Of a stretch of 64,000 bases of DNA, positions 9,501-18,954 are shown piece after piece (the first letter of the stretch is position 1; the number at the start of each line of letters is the position of its first letter). The translations under genes were made by a program, and so were the position numbers. This DNA comes from Mycolicibacterium sarraceniae (GTDB lineage Bacteria > Actinomycetota > Actinomycetes > Mycobacteriales > Mycobacteriaceae): NCBI RefSeq assembly GCF_010731875.1, contig NZ_AP022595.1, positions 434,001-498,000 of the forward strand, in the 5' to 3' direction. Under the pieces are notes generated by a model that saw nothing but the letters and a program-made list of their open reading frames with translations, was not told the origin of the DNA and did not search any database.

Positions 9501-9666
9501 GGTTGCGGGCCGCGACGACCCCAAGCGGGGCGATGAAGGCCATCATGGCCCCCGCCAGAACTAGCCAAGCAGCGATCACGAGCAGGGGGTGGCGAACGAT
9601 CACCCGACCCAAGCCCGTGAGGAGCTTATGTGGTGACACGCCCCTGAAAACGGCGCGCTTGGACAT
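6505..9666 (-). CDS. MmpL-family RND transporter
   Basis: A ~1053-residue inner-membrane transporter of the MmpL type, which exports lipids or siderophores to the mycobacterial outer layer. It shows one N-terminal membrane helix, a large periplasmic loop, a central block of five or so helices with GVDYGVFLYSRYQE (the conserved proton-relay helix region), a second periplasmic domain, and a C-terminal helix bundle with GADYNLLLISRIRDE ending near DANWWPSK. The ATG at 9666 is preferred over the adjacent GTG at 9669. The tail is unusual: a strongly acidic stretch with EFDEFDEFDED. No mmpS partner or TetR regulator lies beside it. The exact MmpL subtype and cargo cannot be assigned. Confidence 0.92.
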   Translation of the reverse strand: MSKRAVFRGVSPHKLLTGLGRVIVRHPLLVIAAWLVLAGAMMAFIAPLGVVAARNPPGFLPQDAPVLVSVREMQDAFHEANAGNFAAIILSNENGLTPADEETYRRLVDKLKDDTKHVTSLQDFVHIPELKGVMTSKDQKAWNLPVSMAGTMGAPDGQDSYRAVMKIVGEETTNSTLKVNVVGGASTIEDMNVIGARDQHMIEIATVGLVFVILILVYRSLIAMLMPLITIGISLVVAQQAVAGLGELGLALGPQTIMLMTGMIMGAGVDYGVFLYSRYQELTKTGMGSDDALVEALVSIGEVIAGSAGTVAITFLGMSFTKLAIFSTVGPALAVTIFVGFLASITLLPSFIVLAGRRGWIKQRRDITGRLWRRSGVLIVRRPVALLVTSVVILGALAATTSVMKFNYDDRKNLPQDSASNRSYQVMDKHFPISSTLQQFLFIQSPNDLRTPKALADMEQMAERVAQLPNIDMVRGITRPTGQVLEQAKTTYQAGEVGAKLGDASTLIHSNDDNLSLLSGGAGKMADVLGQIRTQVVGSIASVRGLTSALDAMSQKYGGSKTLDQIDKTASLVTNMRTLGDSLGVSILRVTSISDWATPMVLALNVSPQCDADPACVNSRSDLQKIVDVSNTPAVHAIEAFARELSATDGAQKLDESVRQLSADVQKATSAARALGVGQPGGVEKKLNDAVTGANQLADASRQLALGVQTLVDQTRNIGAGLDQASSFLLAMKREATDPPMSGFYIPPQVLTMDEFKKAANLFVSADGHSARYLIQTALNPFGIEAMDQVKDIVDTANEARPNTQLAGAQISMVGFSSINANVRDYYDSDFIYILFMTLAVVFLILFVLLRSLVAPLYLVLSVILSYGAALGIGVVLFQFILGEELAWGVPGMAFMVLVAVGADYNLLLISRIRDEAKYGVRSAVIRTVGATGGVITSAGLIFAASMMALTVSSILTAAQIGFVIGVGLLLDTFLVRTLTVPAACVLVGDANWWPSKPPRVKIAAAKAAAAAAAATAVAVLDDEPVEEMTEEFDEFDEFDEDEPPTDLHPEVE
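6545..6571 (-). repeat. 9-bp triplet repeat coding an acidic EFD tail
   Basis: Three exact copies of TCGTCGAAC in tandem encode the EFDEFDEFD stretch near the cytoplasmic C terminus of the MmpL protein. The repeat is in frame and could expand or contract. Confidence 0.85.
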
Positions 9667-9845
9667 CACACCAAGTTACATCGCGCGAGCACCCGGACAT
9701 GTATCACGAGGTGGCGGGGCAATTCGTGGCGGGCCGACATCCGCACATCGGATCGTACGCCCGCGGCGGCGACTGCGCGCGCTACGCGGGCGTGATAGCG
9801 ACCATCGAGCAAACAACAACGGCGCCGTGGCCGATCGGTGGCCGG

Positions 9846-10934
9846 CTAGCCGATCAGCACGGCGTAGCGCGGCTTGATCACCTCGTCGATGATGGCCAGC
9901 CGCTCATCGAAGTGGATGAACGCGGACTTCATCGCGTTGATGGTGAACCGCTCGAGATCACTCCACCCGTAGCCGAACGCCTCGACCAGGCGCGCCATCT
10001 CCTGGCTCATCGTGGTGTCACTCATCAGGCGGTTGTCAGTATTGACGGTGACCCGAAACCTCAGCCGGGCCAGCAGGTCGAAGGGGTGGCTGGCGATGCT
10101 GTTCACGGCGCCGGTCTGAACATTCGAGCTCGGGCACATCTCCAGCGGAATCCGTTTATCGCGCAGGATGGCGGCCAGCGTGCCCAGCCGGGCCGTGCCA
10201 TCGTCCGCCACCTCGATATCGTCGACGATGCGCACACCGTGACCGAGCCGATCCGCTCCGCAGTAGGCCAACGCCTCGTGAATGGACGGCAGGCCGAACG
10301 CCTCACCGGCGTGAATGGTGAAGCGCGCGTTGTTGGTTCGCATGTACTCGAAGGCGTCGAGATGCCGGGTCGGCGGATAGCCGGCCTCGGCGCCGGCGAT
10401 ATCGAATCCGACGACGCCCTTGTCGCGGAACCGGATGGCCAATTCAGCTATCCCGCGGGATCGAGCGGCATGGCGCATGGCGGTGACCAGGCAGCGCACC
10501 ACGATGGGACGGCCGACCGCGGCCGCGGCCTTCTCCCCGTCGGCGAAACCGGCCAGCACGGCGTCCACGACCGCGTCCAGGGACAGCCCGGCGTCAATAT
10601 GCAGTTCGGGGGCAAACCGCACCTCGGCATACACCACGTTGTCGGCGGCCAGATCCTCGACGCATTCGAAGGCGACCCGGTGTAGCGACTCGGCGGTCTG
10701 CATGACCGCCACGGTGTGCGCGAACGGTTCGAGGTAGCGCACCAGGGACCCGCTATGCGCCGCCGTGCGAAACCACGTGGCCAGCGATGCCTCATCGGTC
10801 GCGGGCAGCCCGTCGTAGCCGATCTGTTCGGCGATCTCCAGGACGGTGGCAGGGCGCAGCCCGCCGTCGAGGTGGTCGTGCAGCAGAGCCTTGGGCGCCT
10901 GCCCGATCGTTGCGAGACTCAGCGGTGTGGGCAT
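9846..10934 (-). CDS. add: Adenosine deaminase
   Basis: Deaminates adenosine/deoxyadenosine to inosine/deoxyinosine in purine salvage. The 362-residue product shows the metal-binding HDHLDGG (19-25), the catalytic HAGE (208-211), RLGHGVR and the VNTDNR aspartate motif near 300. It is the last gene of the cdd-deoA-add operon: its ATG (10934) overlaps the deoA stop by one base. The length is normal for bacterial Add. The 9667-9845 gap after it holds nothing recognisable. Confidence 0.96.
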   Translation of the reverse strand: MPTPLSLATIGQAPKALLHDHLDGGLRPATVLEIAEQIGYDGLPATDEASLATWFRTAAHSGSLVRYLEPFAHTVAVMQTAESLHRVAFECVEDLAADNVVYAEVRFAPELHIDAGLSLDAVVDAVLAGFADGEKAAAAVGRPIVVRCLVTAMRHAARSRGIAELAIRFRDKGVVGFDIAGAEAGYPPTRHLDAFEYMRTNNARFTIHAGEAFGLPSIHEALAYCGADRLGHGVRIVDDIEVADDGTARLGTLAAILRDKRIPLEMCPSSNVQTGAVNSIASHPFDLLARLRFRVTVNTDNRLMSDTTMSQEMARLVEAFGYGWSDLERFTINAMKSAFIHFDERLAIIDEVIKPRYAVLIG

Positions 10935-12232
10935 CAGGCGATCCGATCGATGATCAGTGGTCGACGCTCGGCCGCCACATCCACCACGGTCCAGGAACCG
11001 TCGAGCTCACGCAGGGCAGCGGGGATCCGATGCGGGTTGTCGGTATACAGCGTGAAGAGCGGCTCCCCTGCGGAAACCGGTTCGCCGGGGCGGCGGTGGA
11101 TACGCACCCCCGCGCCGGATTGCACGCGCTCACCCGGATGGGCCCGGCCAGCGCCGAGCCGCCACACCGTCAGCCCCATCGCCATAGCGTCGATATCCCC
11201 CATTGTGCCGCCTCGCGGTGCCGTCACGGTCTCGGAATGGGCACCGATCGGAAGCTGCGCGTGAACATCACCGCCCTGGGCGACAACCAGTGCCCGGAAG
11301 CGGTCCATCGCGGTGCCGTCGCGCAGCGTCTGCGCCGGGTCGCACCCGTCGACTCCGGCCAGATCCAGCATCTCGACCGCCAACCGGACCGTCAGCTCCA
11401 CCACGTCCTCGGGCCCGCCACCGGCGAGCACCTCGAGGGATTCGGCGACCTCGACGGCATTGCCGGCAGTCCGGCCCAGCGGGATATCCATATCGGTCAG
11501 CAACGCCCGCGTCGGGATACCGTGGGCCAGCCCCAGCTCCACCATCGTCGCAGCCAGTTCGCGGGACTCGGCCTCGGTCTTCAGGAACGCGCCTCGGCCC
11601 ACCTTCACATCAAGCACCAGGGAATCGGCGCCCTCGGCCAGCTTTTTGCTCATCACCGAACTGGCAATCAACGGCAGGGACTCCACGGAGCCCGTCACAT
11701 CGCGCAGCGCGTAGATCTTGCGGTCGGCCGGCGCCAGCTCGCCGGCGGCGAAGATGGCCGCCCCGATTTCCGACAACTGCTGACGCACTTGGGCTTTGGT
11801 GATCTCAGCGGTGAATCCGGGAATCGACTCCAGCTTGTCCAGGGTACCGCCGGTATGCCCGAGACCCCGGCCGGCGGCCTGCGGCACCGCCGCACCGCAG
11901 GCCGCAATGACGGCGACTAAGGGAATGGTGATCTTGTCGCCCACCCCGCCGGTGGAGTGCTTGTCCACCGTCGGCAACCGGCGCCCGTCGCGGCGCAGAT
12001 CGCTGAACTCCAGCTTCTCGCCGGAGGCGATCATCGCCGACGTCCACCGGGAAATCTCACCCCGGTCCATCCCGCGCAGGAAGATCGCCATCAGCAGCGC
12101 CGACATCTGCTCGTCGGCGACCCGGCCATGGGTGTGGCCGTCGATCACCCAGTCGATTGCCTCGTCGGTCAACCGGAAGCCGTCGCGCTTGGTCCGAATG
12201 ATCGTCGGAGCGTCGAATGTGAAGTACGTCAC
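10934..12232 (-). CDS. deoA: Thymidine phosphorylase
   Basis: Splits thymidine with phosphate into thymine and deoxyribose-1-phosphate (pyrimidine salvage). The 432-residue sequence has the family signature SGEKLEFSD, the [10 protein letters not shown] phosphate-binding motif near 98-107, and the conserved [17 protein letters not shown] region. The GTG start (12232) overlaps the cdd stop by four bases, so it is co-translated in a cdd-deoA-add operon. Gene order matches M. tuberculosis Rv3315c-Rv3313c. Confidence 0.96.
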   Translation of the reverse strand: MTYFTFDAPTIIRTKRDGFRLTDEAIDWVIDGHTHGRVADEQMSALLMAIFLRGMDRGEISRWTSAMIASGEKLEFSDLRRDGRRLPTVDKHSTGGVGDKITIPLVAVIAACGAAVPQAAGRGLGHTGGTLDKLESIPGFTAEITKAQVRQQLSEIGAAIFAAGELAPADRKIYALRDVTGSVESLPLIASSVMSKKLAEGADSLVLDVKVGRGAFLKTEAESRELAATMVELGLAHGIPTRALLTDMDIPLGRTAGNAVEVAESLEVLAGGGPEDVVELTVRLAVEMLDLAGVDGCDPAQTLRDGTAMDRFRALVVAQGGDVHAQLPIGAHSETVTAPRGGTMGDIDAMAMGLTVWRLGAGRAHPGERVQSGAGVRIHRRPGEPVSAGEPLFTLYTDNPHRIPAALRELDGSWTVVDVAAERRPLIIDRIA

Positions 12233-12642
12233 GGCTTTTCCCGCTCCACCCGGGCCAGATCATCGGGACCGAAGGCGTCGGGCAACAGCTCGGCCAGCCG
12301 GCGCGGGCCGCGTGGGTGATCGACCAGCAGCGTCGGTCCGCCATGCTCGAGCAGCAGCTGCCGGCAGCGCCCGCAGGGCATCAATGCCGCCCCGGTGGCG
12401 TCCACCACCGCCACCGCGAGCAGCCGGCCACCACCACCGGAAGTCAGGGCGCAGACCACCGCGCATTCGGCACAGAGACTTAGGCCATATGAGACATTTT
12501 CCACATTGCATCCGACGACAACCCGGCCGTCGTCCACCAGGGCGGCCGCCCCGACCGGGAACTCCGAGTACGGCGCGTAGGCGTGACTAGAAGCCTCAAT
12601 AGCCTTGGCGCGCAATGATTTCCATCGATTCTCAGTCGTCAT
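12229..12642 (-). CDS. cdd: Cytidine deaminase
   Basis: Deaminates cytidine and deoxycytidine to uridine forms. The 137-residue protein carries the zinc ligands in CAEC (Cys57, with catalytic Glu59) and PCGRC (Cys90, Cys93). It is the first gene of the salvage operon cdd-deoA-add; its product can be split downstream by phosphorylases to free bases. It is divergent from sdhC across ~180 bases that should hold both promoters. The length is typical of tetrameric bacterial Cdd. Confidence 0.96.
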   Translation of the reverse strand: MTTENRWKSLRAKAIEASSHAYAPYSEFPVGAAALVDDGRVVVGCNVENVSYGLSLCAECAVVCALTSGGGGRLLAVAVVDATGAALMPCGRCRQLLLEHGGPTLLVDHPRGPRRLAELLPDAFGPDDLARVEREKP

Positions 12643-12821
12643 GTGTCACTCGCAACACCCATACTGAATGCATTCACTAACCGCCTCGCCGCCGTTGTCC
12701 CGCTGCGGTTGGACGGCCACATCAGCCGCACAGCCACCTGTTATCTCTGCACGGTAGTTCTTTCGACCGCACAAACGGAGTTAGAGTCCACCCAAAAGCA
12801 ACGATGGTGTTGGAGGCGCTG

Positions 12822-13244
12822 ATGAGTACAGCGACACCGGTCGTGCCGGGACCGTGCGAGAAGTCGACCCGCCGACGGCGCACTCTCTACCGTGGCGATC
12901 CCGGTATGTGGTCATGGGTATTGCACCGCATCACCGGCGCGACGATCTTCTTCTTCCTCTTCGTCCACGTCCTCGACACCGCCCTGGTCCGGGTGAGCCC
13001 GCAGGCCTACAACGAGGTCGTCAACACCTACAAGACGCCGATCATCGGGCTGATGGAGATCGGCCTGGTGGCGGCCCTGCTCTATCACGCACTCAACGGG
13101 GTGCGGATCATCCTCATCGACTTCTGGTGGAAGGGCCCCCGCTATCAACGCCAAATGCTGTGGGCGGTAGCCGGCGTCTGGCTGCTGGTCATGGTTCCCT
13201 CGCTGGTGATCATCGGCATGCACATGGCGGAGCGATTCCTGTGA
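12822..13244 (+). CDS. sdhC: Succinate dehydrogenase cytochrome b556 subunit
   Basis: Membrane anchor subunit of respiratory complex II. The 140-residue product has three hydrophobic helices and the family segment HRITGATIFFFLFVH with haem-ligand type histidines. GGAGG at 12812-12816 favours the ATG at 12822 (MSTATPVV) over an upstream in-frame ATG at 12804. It overlaps sdhD by four bases (GTGA) and heads sdhCDAB, the Sdh2-type operon (Rv3316-Rv3319 in M. tuberculosis). Confidence 0.94.
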   Translation: MSTATPVVPGPCEKSTRRRRTLYRGDPGMWSWVLHRITGATIFFFLFVHVLDTALVRVSPQAYNEVVNTYKTPIIGLMEIGLVAALLYHALNGVRIILIDFWWKGPRYQRQMLWAVAGVWLLVMVPSLVIIGMHMAERFL

Positions 13245-13702
13245 GCGCGCCCGAAAACCGCCTCGGCCCGCCCGCGCCCATCCTGGAACGCAGCCACGAC
13301 CGCCCCGCCGGGTTGGACAATCCGCGCACCCCGCGCCGACGCGGCGGCATGCCCAACTTCGAGAAGTACGCCTGGCTGTTCATGCGGTTCTCCGGCGTCG
13401 TCCTGATCTTCCTGGCGCTGGGCCACCTGTTCATCGGACTGATGTGGGACGGCGGCGTCTACCGCATCGACTTCAACTACGTAGCCCAGCGCTGGGCCTC
13501 GCCGTTCTGGCAGACCTGGGATCTGCTGCTGCTGTGGCTGGCTCAACTGCACGGCGGCAACGGGATCCGCACGATCATCGGCGATTACGCACGCAAGGAC
13601 TCCACCAAGTTCTGGCTCAACTCACTGCTGGCGGTGTCCCTGCTCATCGTGCTGGTGGTCGGCACCTACGCACTGCTGACCTTCAATCCGAACATCTCCT
13701 AG
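13241..13702 (+). CDS. sdhD: Succinate dehydrogenase hydrophobic membrane anchor subunit
   Basis: Second membrane anchor of complex II, 153 residues, with three transmembrane segments from about residue 45 onward after a polar Pro/Arg-rich N terminus. AQLHGGNGIRTIIGDYARKD matches the conserved quinone/haem-site helix of SdhD. The GTG start at 13241 overlaps the sdhC stop. It is followed 22 bases later by sdhA. Confidence 0.92.
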   Translation: MSAPENRLGPPAPILERSHDRPAGLDNPRTPRRRGGMPNFEKYAWLFMRFSGVVLIFLALGHLFIGLMWDGGVYRIDFNYVAQRWASPFWQTWDLLLLWLAQLHGGNGIRTIIGDYARKDSTKFWLNSLLAVSLLIVLVVGTYALLTFNPNIS

Positions 13703-13724
13703 ACGACGTTTTCAGAGGCGAAAA

Positions 13725-15479
13725 ATGATCACCGAACACCGCTACGACGTGGTCATCGTCGGCGCAGGCGGAGCCGGCATGCGCGCCGCCGTCGAGGCAG
13801 GCCCGCGGGCACGCACCGCAGTGCTTACCAAGCTGTACCCGACGCGGTCGCACACCGGCGCCGCCCAGGGCGGCATGTGCGCCGCACTGGCCAATGTCGA
13901 AGAGGACAACTGGGAGTGGCACACCTTCGACACCGTCAAGGGCGGCGACTATCTCGCCGACCAGGACGCCGTCGAGATCATGTGCAAGGAAGCCATCGAC
14001 GCGGTGCTCGACCTCGAGAAGATGGGGATGCCGTTCAACCGCACCCCCGAGGGCCGCATCGACCAGCGCCGCTTCGGCGGCCACACCCGCGACCACGGCA
14101 AGGCGCCGGTGCGCCGGGCCTGCTACGCCGCCGACCGCACCGGCCACATGATCCTGCAGACGCTCTACCAAAACTGCGTCAAGCACGATGTGCAGTTCTT
14201 CAACGAGTTCTACGTCCTGGACCTGGCGTTGACCGAGACCCCGAGCGGCTCGGTGGCCACCGGCGTCATCGCCTACGAGCTGGCCACCGGAGACATCCAC
14301 ATCTTCCATGCCAAGGCCGTGGTGTTCGCCACCGGCGGCTCGGGGCGGATGTACAAGACCACCTCCAATGCCCACACCCTGACCGGTGACGGGCTGGGCA
14401 TCATCTTCCGCAAGGGACTTCCCCTGGAGGACATGGAGTTTCACCAGTTCCACCCGACCGGCCTGGCCGGCCTGGGAATCCTCATCTCCGAGGCCGTGCG
14501 CGGCGAGGGCGGCCGGCTGCTCAACGGTGAGGGCGAGCGGTTCATGGAGCGTTACGCGCCCACGATCGTCGACCTGGCCCCGCGCGATATCGTCGCGCGC
14601 TCGATGGTGCTGGAAGTGCTGGAAGGCCGTGGTGCCGGCCCACACAAGGACTACGTCTACATCGACGTGCGCCACCTCGGCGCCGACGTCCTTGAGGCCA
14701 AGCTGCCCGATATCACCGAGTTCGCCCGCACCTACCTCGGCGTAGACCCGGTCAAGGAACTGGTGCCGGTCTACCCCACCTGCCACTACGTCATGGGCGG
14801 CATCCCGACCACGATCACCGGACAGGTGTTGCGCAACAACACCACAACGGTGCCAGGCCTGTACGCCGCCGGCGAATGCGCGTGCGTGTCGGTGCACGGC
14901 GCCAACCGGCTGGGCACCAACTCGCTGTTGGACATCAACGTGTTCGGCCGTCGCGCCGGCATCTCCGCCGCCAATTACGCGCTGGGCCACGACTTCGTCG
15001 ACCTGCCCGATGCGCCGGCCGGCATGGTGGTGAACTGGGTCTCCGACATCCTCTCCGAGCACGGCAACGAACGGGTCGCCGATATCCGTGGCGCGCTGCA
15101 GCAGTCGATGGATAACAACGCCGCGGTGTTCCGCACCGAGGAGACACTCAAGCAGGCATTGACCGATATTCACTCACTGAAGGAACGGTATGCCCGAATC
15201 TCAGTGCACGACAAGGGCAAGCGCTACAACAGCGATCTGCTCGAGGCGATCGAGCTGGGCTTCCTGCTGGAGCTGGCCGAGGTCACCGTCGCCGGTGCGT
15301 TGAACCGCAAGGAATCCCGCGGCGGGCATGCCCGCGAGGACTACCCGAACCGGGATGACACCAACTACATGCGCCACACCATGGCGTACAAGGAAGGTGC
15401 CGAGCTGCTCAGCGACATCCGGCTGGATTACAAGCCCGTCGTGCAGACCCGCTACGAGCCGATGGAGCGGAAGTATTAA
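13725..15479 (+). CDS. sdhA: Succinate dehydrogenase flavoprotein subunit
   Basis: The 584-residue catalytic subunit oxidises succinate to fumarate. It shows the dinucleotide-binding VVIVGAGGAGMRAA (9-22), the covalent-FAD histidine in RSHTGAAQGG (His43), the substrate-site region around HQFHPTGLAG, and HGANRLGTNSLLD in the capping/FAD domain. The length is standard. A one-base TAATG overlap joins it to sdhB. The long open frame antisense to it is a codon-bias shadow. Confidence 0.97.
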   Translation: MITEHRYDVVIVGAGGAGMRAAVEAGPRARTAVLTKLYPTRSHTGAAQGGMCAALANVEEDNWEWHTFDTVKGGDYLADQDAVEIMCKEAIDAVLDLEKMGMPFNRTPEGRIDQRRFGGHTRDHGKAPVRRACYAADRTGHMILQTLYQNCVKHDVQFFNEFYVLDLALTETPSGSVATGVIAYELATGDIHIFHAKAVVFATGGSGRMYKTTSNAHTLTGDGLGIIFRKGLPLEDMEFHQFHPTGLAGLGILISEAVRGEGGRLLNGEGERFMERYAPTIVDLAPRDIVARSMVLEVLEGRGAGPHKDYVYIDVRHLGADVLEAKLPDITEFARTYLGVDPVKELVPVYPTCHYVMGGIPTTITGQVLRNNTTTVPGLYAAGECACVSVHGANRLGTNSLLDINVFGRRAGISAANYALGHDFVDLPDAPAGMVVNWVSDILSEHGNERVADIRGALQQSMDNNAAVFRTEETLKQALTDIHSLKERYARISVHDKGKRYNSDLLEAIELGFLLELAEVTVAGALNRKESRGGHAREDYPNRDDTNYMRHTMAYKEGAELLSDIRLDYKPVVQTRYEPMERKY

Positions 15480-16249
15480 TGACGATCGCACCTGAGTTGA
15501 AAGAAGCTGCGCTGCCACCGATCCCGGACGGGTCGGTGATGGTGACGATGAAAATAGCCCGGTTCAATCCGGAGGATCCCGACGCCGCCGGCTACCAGAG
15601 CTTCCGGGTGCCGTGTCTGCCGAGCGACCGGCTGCTGAACCTGCTGATCTACATCAAAAGCTACCTGGACGGCACACTGACGTTCCGCCGCTCGTGCGCG
15701 CACGGGGTCTGTGGCTCGGATGCGATGCGGATCAACGGCGTCAACCGGCTGGCCTGCAAGGTGCTGATGCGGGATCTACTACCCAAGAAGGACAAACCGC
15801 TCACCATCACCATCGAGCCGATCCGCGGCCTGGCCGTCGAGAAGGATCTGGTGGTCAACATGGAGCCGTTCTTCGACGCCTACCGTGCGGTCAAGCCGTA
15901 CCTGATGACCTCAGGCAACGCGCCCACCCGCGAGCGCATCCAGAGCCCCACCGACCGGGCCCGTTACGACGACACCACCAAATGCATTCTGTGCGCCTGC
16001 TGCACCACCAGCTGCCCGGTGTACTGGAATGAGGGGTCGTACTTCGGGCCCGCCGCGATCGTCAACGCTCACCGGTTCATCTTCGACAGCCGAGACGAGG
16101 GTGCCGCCGAGCGGCTCGACATCCTCAACGAGGTCGACGGGGTGTGGCGCTGCCGCACGACGTTCAACTGCACCGATGCCTGCCCCCGCGGCATCGAGGT
16201 GACCAAGGCGATCCAGGAGGTCAAGCGCGCGCTGATGTTCGCACGCTGA
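15479..16249 (+). CDS. sdhB: Succinate dehydrogenase iron-sulfur subunit
   Basis: The 256-residue electron-transfer subunit of complex II. The [2Fe-2S] site is SCAHGVCGSD (Cys73, Cys78, Asp81) plus Cys93, with an Asp in place of the third Cys, as in E. coli. The [4Fe-4S]/[3Fe-4S] sites are CILCACCTTSCP and CRTTFNCTDACPRG. It is the last gene of sdhCDAB. A decayed gene follows on the opposite strand. Confidence 0.97.
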   Translation: MTIAPELKEAALPPIPDGSVMVTMKIARFNPEDPDAAGYQSFRVPCLPSDRLLNLLIYIKSYLDGTLTFRRSCAHGVCGSDAMRINGVNRLACKVLMRDLLPKKDKPLTITIEPIRGLAVEKDLVVNMEPFFDAYRAVKPYLMTSGNAPTRERIQSPTDRARYDDTTKCILCACCTTSCPVYWNEGSYFGPAAIVNAHRFIFDSRDEGAAERLDILNEVDGVWRCRTTFNCTDACPRGIEVTKAIQEVKRALMFAR

Positions 16250-16259
16250 CGCATGGCTC

Positions 16260-16790
16260 TCAGGTGCGGCGACGACCGTCAGCTCTAGGTGTGGGTGTCC
16301 CGATTTCGCGCCACTCGAGGTCATCTGCCAGCGTGCCCGGGGCCAATGTGCAGGGATAGAACACGTATCGATCGGCCGACGGCGAGTAGTGGATCAGGAT
16401 CCGGTGTTGTGCCAGCCCATCCCAGAACCGCTGGGACACCGGGGTGGGTGCCGCCCAACATGCCGGCCTGCCCGTAGGACAGCTGGCCGCCGAGGTGGCT
16501 CCGCCCAGATCCACCCGTTCACCGAAATCGATGGGCCGATCCGCTGCCGCAATTGGCTGCTGAACACTTTTTCGACGCCCACTTCGACGGTCGGCCTCGG
16601 CCTGGGCCAGCCGGCGCCGGAATCCGGCGTTGTCGATCGGGATGGCGCCGTCGCGCCGCGGCATGCGCGCCAGCACCTGCAACTCGTCGAGCGCGCGGCG
16701 CAGGTCGCCGGCGTTGGTCAGCGCACCCCGCTCAAGATCCAGCGCGCCGGCACCAGGCGCGCTGTTCGGCGTCAAGGTCGACATCCACAA
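16260..16790 (-). pseudogene. Composite remnant of acyl-CoA dehydrogenase and OB-fold (DUF35) genes
   Basis: A 176-codon open frame whose pieces look like parts of two unrelated proteins. Residues ~35-68 (DELQVLARMPRRDGAIPID, then AGFRRRLAQAEAD) read like the middle of an acyl-CoA dehydrogenase. Residues ~118-165 (SQRFWDGLAQHRILIHYSP, then DRYVFYP and DDLEWREIG) read like the N terminus of a Zn-ribbon/OB-fold DUF35 protein of the kind that partners thiolases. The joining segment is low-quality Arg/Ala/Pro sequence and the OB fold itself is missing. I infer a deletion scar from a lost lipid/steroid catabolic cluster. It could instead be an expressed chimera, but no known fold is complete. Confidence 0.55.
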
Positions 16791-17080
16791 GTGAGGACCC
16801 TAGCCGAGTAGTTAGTGCGTCAACGCAAGATTGATGCGCGTCGGGGTGTCACATTTCCACCGCGCCGAGCATCGTGTCATTCAGTGGGGCGACACCTGCC
16901 GCGTCCCCTGGAACAGCGGTGATCTCAACGCCTGAGCGAATCAAGGAAAGCCTTGCCAATCAACTGATTCCATTGCTGTGCTGCCTGCTGAAAAACAATT
17001 CCGCAGATCACACGCGAATCCACCACTGAAACCGTACTCTCATCTCGTCGTTCAATTCAGGCGTTTGAACAGGAGATGCC
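16791..17080. other. Intergenic region before permease gene
   Basis: About 290 bases of lower GC (for example 16950-17060). It presumably carries the permease promoter and leader. No RNA gene or clear operator was recognised. Confidence 0.5.
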
Positions 17081-18823
17081 ATGAGCAAAGGCGAGCTCAC
17101 TCTCGAGCCCGGAGTTCCCGGGTCGTCCAACACCGTCGAGAGCAAAGGACTTAAGGGCGGTGCGCTGGGACTGGTGTCCAGCATCGTCGTCGGCATGGCC
17201 TCGACCGCCCCGGCCTACTCGCTGGCCGCGACCCTGGGACTGGTCGTAGCCAGCGGCGGCTCGCTGCTGGCGGGCGAGAAGGCGCCGGCAATCGTGCTCA
17301 TCGCGTTTGTTCCGATGTACATGATCGCCGTCGCCTACCAGGAGCTGAACAAGGCCGAGCCGGACTGCGGTACGACCTTCACGTGGGCGTCGCGGGCTTT
17401 CGGACCGCTTGTCGGTTGGCTCGGCGGCTGGGGAATCATCGCCGCCGACGTCATCGTGATGGCCAACCTGGCGCAGATCGCCGGCTCCTATTCCTTCACC
17501 TTCGTCGGCGAATTGGGGTGGACATCAGCGGCCACGCTGGCCAGCAGCACCCTGTGGTCGACGGTGGCCGGCGTCATCTGGATCGTCGTGATGACCTATA
17601 TCTGCTATCGCGGCATCGAGGTGTCGGCGCGAATCCAGTACGGCCTGCTCGGCATCGAGCTGATCGTGCTGGTGATGTTCTCGATCGTCGCGCTGGTGAA
17701 GGTCTACACCCACCAGGCCGAGGGCTACTCGATGATGCCGTCGCTGTCCTGGTTCTGGCCTGGCGGGCTGGATTTCGGCACGGTGATCGCACCTGCCATC
17801 CTCACCGCGATCTTCATCTACTGGGGCTGGGACACCGCCGTCGCCTGCAACGAAGAGTCCGACGATCCCGGTCGCACACCGGGCCGGGCCGCGGTGATCT
17901 CGACGTTCCTACTGCTCGCGACGTACGCGATGGTCAGCGTGGCGGCGGTCGCCTTCGCCGGCACCGGAACCCAAGGCATCGGCCTGGGCAACCCGGACAA
18001 CGCCGCGGACGCCTTCGCCGCGATTGGGCCGGCATTGTTCGGCGACAGTGTCATTGGCAAGATCGGCCTGCTGCTATTGGCGGCGTCCATCCTGACCTCG
18101 GCATCGGCGTCAACGCAGACGACGATCCTGCCGACCGCGCGAACCACCCTGTCGATGGGGGTCTACAAGGCGCTGCCGGGATCATTCGCGAAGATCCACC
18201 GCACGTATCTCACGCCCACCACGTCGACGATCGCCATGGGCGCGGTGTCAATCGTGTTCTACGTTCTGTTCACCCTGGTCAGCTCGAACCTGCTGTCGGC
18301 GCTGATCGGCTCGGTCGGCCTGATGATCGCGTTCTACTACGGCCTCACCGGTTTCGCGTGCGTCTGGTTCTACCGCAAGAACCTGACCCGCAACGTCCGC
18401 GACTTCATGATGCGGGGGGTGATCCCGCTGCTCGGTGGGGTGATCCTGCTGGTGGTCTTCGTATACGGCCTTATCCAGTACGCCAAGCCGGATTGGCTGA
18501 CCGATGACGACGGCAACAATGTCACGATGTTCGGGTTCGGCGCGGTCGCCGTCGTCGGCATCGGGGCGCTGGTGCTCGGCGTCATCCTGATGGTGGTGTG
18601 GCGGCTGATCAGTCCGGGGTTCTTCCAGGGCGAGACGCTGTCGCGGCGCTCCAGCGCCGATCTGGTGCTCGAACCGACCACTGCCGTAGTCGCCCACTTC
18701 GGCCTGCCCGACTCCGGCGACATGCCGACGGTGATCGCACCCGATCTGTCGAACCTGCCGCCGCAGCGGACTGCGGTCAATCCCGAGACGGGTGAGGGGT
18801 TCACCAAGGAACCGCAGGCCTAG
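17081..18823 (+). CDS. APC-superfamily amino acid/amine permease
   Basis: A 580-residue integral membrane protein with about 12 hydrophobic helices, starting with the typical APC helix-1 region (GALGLVSSIVVGMASTAPAY, ~26-45) and the unwound-helix glycine motif. The length and the long hydrophilic C-terminal tail (~515-580) match actinobacterial permeases for GABA, polyamines or amino acids. It neighbours a convergent aldehyde dehydrogenase, an AsnC regulator and a class III aminotransferase, which together suggest uptake and use of an amine or omega-amino acid. The exact substrate is not determinable. ATG at 17081 follows an AGGAG (17071-17075). Confidence 0.85.
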   Translation: MSKGELTLEPGVPGSSNTVESKGLKGGALGLVSSIVVGMASTAPAYSLAATLGLVVASGGSLLAGEKAPAIVLIAFVPMYMIAVAYQELNKAEPDCGTTFTWASRAFGPLVGWLGGWGIIAADVIVMANLAQIAGSYSFTFVGELGWTSAATLASSTLWSTVAGVIWIVVMTYICYRGIEVSARIQYGLLGIELIVLVMFSIVALVKVYTHQAEGYSMMPSLSWFWPGGLDFGTVIAPAILTAIFIYWGWDTAVACNEESDDPGRTPGRAAVISTFLLLATYAMVSVAAVAFAGTGTQGIGLGNPDNAADAFAAIGPALFGDSVIGKIGLLLLAASILTSASASTQTTILPTARTTLSMGVYKALPGSFAKIHRTYLTPTTSTIAMGAVSIVFYVLFTLVSSNLLSALIGSVGLMIAFYYGLTGFACVWFYRKNLTRNVRDFMMRGVIPLLGGVILLVVFVYGLIQYAKPDWLTDDDGNNVTMFGFGAVAVVGIGALVLGVILMVVWRLISPGFFQGETLSRRSSADLVLEPTTAVVAHFGLPDSGDMPTVIAPDLSNLPPQRTAVNPETGEGFTKEPQA

Positions 18824-18954
18824 GGAAGTTTCACCACATTGGCTTGCCCTATCGACTCGACACCACCGGGCACGGTGACGGTGTCGGTGCCGCGCGGCGC
18901 TAACCAGTCGCCGTGCCGCGGTGCCCAGTGCCGCCACGGCCGCGGGACGTGCAA

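Noticed and set aside
13683-15173. A 496-codon open frame antisense to sdhA
   Set aside because: It is a GC-codon-bias shadow of sdhA: low complexity, no recognisable domain, and fully inside a certain gene.
18824-18954. A ~41-codon minus-strand frame ending VTVPGGVESIGQANVVKLP between the permease and aldehyde dehydrogenase genes
   Set aside because: No family recognised, only a TTG start, and it is too short to claim as a gene or remnant.
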